Shown here: one piece after another, positions 58,531 to 64,000 of the stretch
Layout: each line of letters starts with the position of its first letter
How positions within the stretch are numbered: position 1 is the first letter of the stretch
Assembly: GCF_021462225.1 (NCBI RefSeq)
Contig: NC_061804.1
Span: forward strand, 6,618,740-6,682,739
Source of the DNA: Girardinichthys multiradiatus
Lineage: Eukaryota; Chordata; Actinopteri; Cyprinodontiformes; Goodeidae
Direction: 5' to 3'
Length of the DNA: 64,000 nt
Notes under the pieces: generated by a model
The model's database searches: none
Seen by the model: the letters and a program-made list of their open reading frames with translations, nothing else
Told to the model about the DNA's origin: nothing
Program-made: the position numbers and the translations under genes

Positions 58531-59155
58531 GCTAAAAGCCTCCTAATACATGTTTATCTGCATGCAGAAATATCCCGAATCATATTGGCTGGGGTGTAAC
58601 AGTGTAATATTTGTCAATACAAAACTTTTCTTCTAAATTGTGAATCACTTTGGGAAAAGTTGAGCTTCTTATCATTGCTGACAGACAGTTGTGGTGAAAA
58701 AAGTGGATCTTTGCTGCTTTCATTGTATTTTAGTACAAAAGTAGCAGCCAGGTGCCACTGAATACACTACAACGTTGTTAACATTGTTATAACTTTACAA
58801 CTAGAGTACGCTCAATGAATTGAGATGTTGCATCTGCTTGTTGGTTTGAAGATCATCGTATCCATAAGGAATTCAGTTTCAGTCAGTTCAGACTTGTTGC
58901 TGCTGTTGCATATCTGTGTTTAACCTTTTCTTCTTCAACACCTTCATTCTTTATTCATTGCACCTAATTCAGGAGTAACTGATATTGTGTGGCGGTATTT
59001 CCCTCCCTTTGAAACTTGGTGACTACAGAGCCGTATTCTGTCACATGATTAAACCAAGTATTGAATCAAAGATGTTTTCCTCAAGACATTTTCCAGTCAA
59101 GTTAGTTAGTTATGTGATGTTTTATCAGCCCTAACTGTGAGTTTTTTCTCTACAG
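58531..59155. other. end of intron 1, unassigned
   Basis: No repeat recognised; it ends in the exon 2 polypyrimidine tract. Confidence 0.5.
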
Positions 59156-59258
59156 GGGGTAAACCGGGTAGGGAAGGATGCTAAAGTGGGACATGATGGT
59201 GTGCGGCGGAAAGACTGGCATGACCATGAGGTGATCAGAAGAGACGCAGCTCGATCTG
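59156..59258 (+). CDS. galnt10: galnt10 coding exon 2 (stem region)
   Basis: The exon follows a polypyrimidine tract ending CTCTACAG and is followed by GTAAGT. It adds 34 codons plus one base to exon 1. The first half is a variable stem segment. The second half, KDWHDHEVIRRDAARS, corresponds to the GALNT10 segment KDWHDKEAIRRDAQR just before the catalytic domain. Phase is consistent: exon 1 ends in phase 0, and this exon ends after base 1 of a glycine codon completed by exon 3. It lies about 56.5 kb downstream of exon 1. The exon call is strong; other splice forms of the stem cannot be excluded. Confidence 0.94.
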
Positions 59259-60114
59259 GTAAGTTCACACTGTCTCTTAGTCCCTCCTCATGTTTTTCTC
59301 ATGCACACTCTGTCCTGCTCTTGCTGTGATAGAAATCTGACGCCATAAATATAGTTTATACCATCAACAGCAAACACCAGCTGGGTTTAATTTTCCACTC
59401 CAGGAAACCTGCTTGTAAATTAGCTGAAGTAGGTTTATACCTGAAATGAGCCGTAAAGACTAGAAGGTAGCCTTTTCATCTTTAAGGAAAAGAGGATAAT
59501 TTCTACTTGATTTATCATGTCTCCGGATGAAACAGCTTGGTTAAGTTCTCAGGGCATCCAAAAGCTCTGATTCTTTAAAGATTCTTCGTCTTTAGCATCC
59601 AATGCAATTTGCATAAATAAATGTTTGGTCGTCCTAATTTTTAAAATCGGCCAATTATTTTTCTACTTCTGCACAGAAAGGTTTTGCTAAACTGCTAAAT
59701 TTTAAATGCAAATGGTGTAGGGTGAAGTACCTGAATTTACCTCTAACCTGAAACGTATTTAGAATTTAATCTATGTCACATTTATGTTGCACTTTTTTGC
59801 TCCCATGCAGGCATTAAATAGTCTTTAGATCTTGATACCCATCTTCCTCTTGAGAAATTTCCTTTTCCAAATTTCTGCTGGATCAACACAGTTTGGTATA
59901 AGATGGATAAGAAGATCAATTTTTGATCTTCTTATCCATGTTTACCCTTTGAGACACTCCCAACCTTTTAGAATCACTTTTGAGAATAATAAAAGTGTCT
60001 TTTTATCATCAAGTTCAATTTAACATTCTCCAAAAAGGAGACGAAACTGCAACACCTGGTCTTATCTCATGAACTGTCATTGTGTGCATGACCTAAAGTG
60101 TGCATGTTTGTTAG
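59259..60114 (+). other. galnt10: galnt10 intron 2
   Basis: 856 bp between GTAAGT and TTTGTTAG. Apart from a perfect 17 bp-stem palindrome at 59903-59939 (see findings) it holds nothing I recognise. Confidence 0.9.
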
Positions 60115-60253
60115 GAAATGGTGAGCAGGGGAAGCCGTTCCCACTGACGGATGCTGACAGAGTGGACCAGGCCTACAGGGAGAACGGCTTCAACATCTAC
60201 GTCAGCGACAGGATCTCCCTAAATCGCTCTGTCCCTGACATACGCCATCAGAA
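60115..60253 (+). CDS. galnt10: galnt10 coding exon 3 (entry to the catalytic domain)
   Basis: The exon follows TTTGTTAG and ends before GTGAGT. It encodes about 46 residues starting [20 protein letters not shown] and containing [18 protein letters not shown] and VPDIRH. These are hallmark GALNT10 sequences; SDxISLNRxxPDxRH is shared across GalNAc-transferases just before the first catalytic subdomain. It ends after two bases (AA) of a codon, compatible with the Asn before the conserved Cys (RHxNC) in exon 4. The UDP-binding DxH motif and lectin domain must lie to the right of the window. Intron 2 is 856 bp. Confidence 0.96.
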
Positions 60254-63200
60254 GTGAGTTGAGCGTCAGAAATCAACGCAAAGTTGCTTCTAATTACATT
60301 TTCTTACCTAACAGTAACTTTGTGCAAGGCATTGGATTTTAACTCGCTTCTGTTAGGCTTTAAAGTGCATGTGACACACTTTTCTCACAAATGCAGAAAT
60401 TGAAAGAAAACATGTTAATATTGAAGAAATTGGGCAGTCATTGATATGTTATTAGGATTAAAGACATGATAAAAGATAATTGTGACACAAAATAGGCATA
60501 TTTTGTGGTTTGATTTTACAAGACCAAAGTTGCCCGGAAATTATGTCAAAGGGGAAGTCTCTGGTCATTCATTGTGTGAGCATCAATAATAAACGGTTCA
60601 GGTAGAAGCCAAGTTGCGTTAAAAAGCAGCAATGTAACGACAGCAGCCGTTAATCTGCACTACTTTCCTGTAAGGAAGAGGATCGAGCTGGAAAACTGAG
60701 GAGGGTAGATGGTGATCGGAGTACTTCTCGGCAAACTGCTTTAAACAAGAAACCTCTGAATTCACAAAAGAAATTGCGTTAGAGGTTGGGATATCTGACA
60801 GACGAAGGAGAATATTGAAGCAGATGCTATAGCCCCGAAAAGGCTCTCGTTGCTGTTGCTAAATGGATCAAGGCTCAGCAGGTTAGAGAACTTTCTTGTC
60901 ACCAAAATAAGTAATTTAATATTGGTAATTTAGATATTGGCAGTTATTGTTAATAATTAAAAATCCAAAACAATCATTTTTATTAATACGGATAATAATC
61001 CAAAATTATTATTATTTAAATAAGATAAATTACACACGCATACGATGTATTTAAATAAATGTTTCTCTAAAGATTCTAATATAAAGGTAAAAATGACCCA
61101 CCAGGTAGTGTCTTCAGATCATCCCTTGTATCTGCTCCATGCTGCTCAGCTTTGCCTTCAGTTGTTTCACTCAGTGCCGTATTTACTCTGGATTTACACT
61201 GTATCTGCTCCGGTCCGCTGCGAAGCCCGGAGGAGCTCCAACAACCATACGCAGATTGAGCAATAAAAGCCAGTGATAAATACGGTAGCAAGTCCAAAAC
61301 AACTCATTCTGTTGAACTTAAACCAGTTTAACTGCTTCATTTTTCATTTTATGCGTTTATGCAGATATTTTCATGTATTTTCTTCTACAATGAGTTCACT
61401 GAGTGCAGAGAAGCTATATTTGTTGCTCAATTTAGTGCATTTAATGTTTAATTGCTCGGTTTATAAAACCTTACTTAACCCAGTAACTGATTGAGCTAAT
61501 TGATCTACTGTAAACAACTGCTAGTATATACACGTGTATATATAAATATATGTGTGTATTTATTAATATAGTGAGATCTAGTCTGTCTTTAGTGAATTAT
61601 TTTGTGCTCGTTCTGTTTCCTGGTGGTCCAATATGATTCATGCATATTGACTCCAGCCGTGCTCCGGCATTAGGCAAAAATAGACTCTGGTGAATTAGAT
61701 GGCTGCAGCACCTGTGCTCTGCCATCTGATGACTTTGTTCTTCTGACTCTTCTGCGTCTCTCTAATGGTGACTGAAATGTATTTAAAGAAACATCAGATT
61801 CTTCGCTGCTGTGTGTTGTCAGCCATTGAAGCAGCAGTCAGTTTACATGCCGGGGTTCCCCTGTGACAACTTAGGAGTAGTCTGGAAATGCATTTTTAGT
61901 GAAATTTATGACCATATACCTCAACAACTGTTCACTTCATTGACATGAATTTACATTTTGAGATATTTTATTAATGTTTCCTTTCCATAAATGTAATTGG
62001 ATTTATCATGATGTCACAGGCATTTTAAGTGTTAACTTTAAAGAGACACCAGCTTTCTTTTTAATCTCAACAAAAGGCAGAACGTACAAAAAATTATTGT
62101 CAAATGTCTTTGTTTGTCCAGAAAAAAAAAAAAATAAACTTCCTAAACTTAGCAAAGGCCCAAAATGACATTCAAGCTGTTTTAGAAGCTTGGGCATGCC
62201 ACAGTTTCACAGTATTGGAAAAACATGCTTAAAGTCTTAATAGCAGGTTAGGCTTTAAAATGAAAAGCAGAAGTTAAAGCCTGATAGATGCAGCTCTGCT
62301 GCAGTAGGCTATTAATTTTAGCGGCAAACATGGTAGCTCTTGCAGCTTGTGTTTCTAAACAGTATTGGCAAGTTGTGCTACTTTTTGCAGTGAGGACATT
62401 AGTGTGTTTGAACCTTTGGAAATGTGTTTTTCCCCTACAAGCGAAAGAGTTTAGGCGAATTTGCCTCATTCAGTCATTATACAGTGGGGGTGGAAAAGTG
62501 CTATGATGTGCTCCACACCACTAGAGATAATGCTGCACTGCCTCTGGCATCTTATTAAAGGTAGATAAAAAGTTTTGGTTTTCTTGAAACTGGGCAATTT
62601 AGAGTAACCAGTTAACCTAACAGTCATGTTTTTCAACTGTGGGAGGAAGCTTAAGTGCCTGGAGAGAGCCCATTCATTCATGGGGAGAACATGCAAACTC
62701 CATGTAGGCAGAACTCATGCTAGGATTCAGTACTACTCACTTTCCACCGTGAAATCCCCTAAACTGACCCATGCCTACATTAAATAATGAAAAAAAGTTT
62801 AATAGATTAGAAACCTATTTTTCCTTTTGCACAAAGTGGCAAAAAGATTGAGTTTGTGTTTATGAAAGTGTTACCTTTATTGACTGATTTAATAAAAAAT
62901 AGCATTCGGGTTTTACTGTAGAGGCACTTTGCAAAGTGTGTACCAAGTCATTATATCTACTGCATGCTAACTGGCTGATATTTGTAAAACAATTAACATT
63001 ACAGATACCTGATGATTTAGCATACATGTTAATAGAGAGAAACATGCCACAGTTTGCTCTCTGCTGTGTGCTACTGCACCAGGCCTGGAGAAATGACTCT
63101 TGGCATGGTGATGGAGTTTTCACCAGTCCAAACAGATAATAACTGTTGCATTAGATTAAATAATGCAGTTTTGGGTCTTTGCTGTAACATTTCAGCAGAA

Positions 63201-64000
63201 TTCAGTGTATAATATCCCTGAGTTGTGACAATTTGACCAGAAACACCTGCAGCTCGGCTTGGCTGAAGATTACATTGTAACATGATATTTTTTTTGCAGA
63301 GATGCATCAATCTTGCACACATGGAGTTCTGCAAAGCTCTAAATTGATATTTTTCTGAATCTTAATTTGTTTGTAAGAACTATGGTTTATATTTATTTTA
63401 GTTCAACCACAAGTAAAACAAAACCAAATATTAACAGTGGAAAAAGGAAAACAAGTGCAAAACATTTTTACATGTTCTCCTAAGCTGCACCAAGTAACAG
63501 AGCTTCCTCTCTCTCAGTGTCTCTTGCAAATGATAAATAAAAATAACCAATTGTATACTTTTTTTCTTTACCAAAGTTCTTTTTTACATTAGATTTCCCT
63601 GAACTCAGTAAACAGCTGTCCAACAGATGAGGTCTTGTTAATGATTTTGATCTTATCTCAGTCTGCCATATCAGTCTGTAAAATGGTGACAACACAAAAT
63701 AACCAACCCCCACCCCCCCTCCCCCCTTACCTTGCCGAAGGCACAGAAAATATTAATAATTTTTCACCAAAAATAATTACACCTTGGGCCTGTGTGTGCA
63801 GTTTTAACTTAATCTGAGCTGGAATGCGCCACAGAGGGCCAAACGTCTTCAGGTTTTCATTGCAGCCAAAGACCAATGCAGTTTATTTCAAAATTGACAC
63901 TCCATCAACCAGAGAGGGAGGAAATTAATCACCTGCTGAAGTTATCCGTTGGATTGAAAACCTCAACACTCTTGGTCCTTTTGGTGCAGGTGGTTGTTGA
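60254..64000 (+). other. galnt10: galnt10 intron 3, 5' part; mostly unassigned
   Basis: Starts at GTGAGT after exon 3 and runs past the window edge. It contains a minus-strand SINE-like fragment (62575-62745), an AT-rich purine/pyrimidine stretch near 61520-61570 and a C-rich tract at 63706-63727. No exon with a GalNAc-transferase motif was seen here, so exon 4 should be further right. Confidence 0.75.
62575..62745 (-). mobile_element. SINE-like repeat fragment (reverse of the 58183 family)
   Basis: The reverse complement carries GAGTTTGCATGTTCTCCCC and a worn form of GTGGGTTCTCTCC...CTTCCTCCCACAG, as in the 58183-58530 copy, without the tRNA-like head. Confidence 0.6.

Larger units (their letters stand above)
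2687..59155 (+). other. galnt10: galnt10 intron 1 (about 56.5 kb)
   Basis: The intron is bounded by GTACGG at the exon 1 donor and CTCTACAG at the exon 2 acceptor, with the reading frame preserved across it. A long first intron is typical of GalNAc-transferase genes. It is filled by the transposons and retroposon fragments listed separately. I found no second convincing host gene inside it on either strand, though unannotated enhancers or a nested non-coding gene are possible. Confidence 0.9.

Overview
This is vertebrate, almost certainly teleost, nuclear DNA: AT-rich, non-coding for well over 95% of its length, with GT-AG spliced exons and a dense load of fish-type DNA transposons, SINE-like repeats and LINE fragments. 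No prokaryotic operon, CRISPR array or RNA gene is visible. The only gene I can name securely is galnt10 (polypeptide N-acetylgalactosaminyltransferase 10, mucin-type O-glycosylation, Golgi), on the plus strand. Coding exon 1 is at 2528-2686 inside a CpG-rich promoter, exon 2 at 59156-59258 and exon 3 at 60115-60253. Later exons lie beyond the right edge. Intron 1 is about 56.5 kb and supplies most of the window. Layout: 1-2330 is intergenic, made of old Tc1 relics and a high-copy dispersed repeat. 2330-2710 is the galnt10 promoter and exon 1, with a CTCF-like motif. 2687-59155 is intron 1. It holds two nearly identical 1.6 kb Tc1 elements (3.9 and 17.0 kb), a DD36E-spaced Tc1 relative (10.5 kb), a DD38E-spaced one (44.0 kb), at least five more Tc1 relics and internally deleted derivatives, and a nested set of hAT-type MITEs in a Tc1 relic (7.2-8.2 kb). 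It also holds a 4.1 kb element with CACTG/CAGTG ends that carries a broken multi-exon minus-strand gene (22.2-26.3 kb), a 439 bp hAT MITE with a perfect 8 bp target duplication (30.9 kb), and a 3.4 kb nested inverted-repeat element (34.9-38.3 kb). Also present are a 1.2 kb TA-flanked element with CCGTATTTTCCGC ends (42.1 kb), several LINE 3' fragments and three SINE-like repeats counting one in intron 3. 59259-64000 is intron 2 and part of intron 3. How the parts relate: galnt10 is the resident gene; everything else looks like selfish DNA accumulated in its large first intron, all transposase genes being visibly broken. The most unusual items are the CACTG-ended element with its zinc-finger plus SAMD3-like gene, the nested fold-back element, and the three different Tc1 catalytic spacings (DD34E, DD36E, DD38E) in one intron. 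Family names come from recall of conserved motifs, not from a search.
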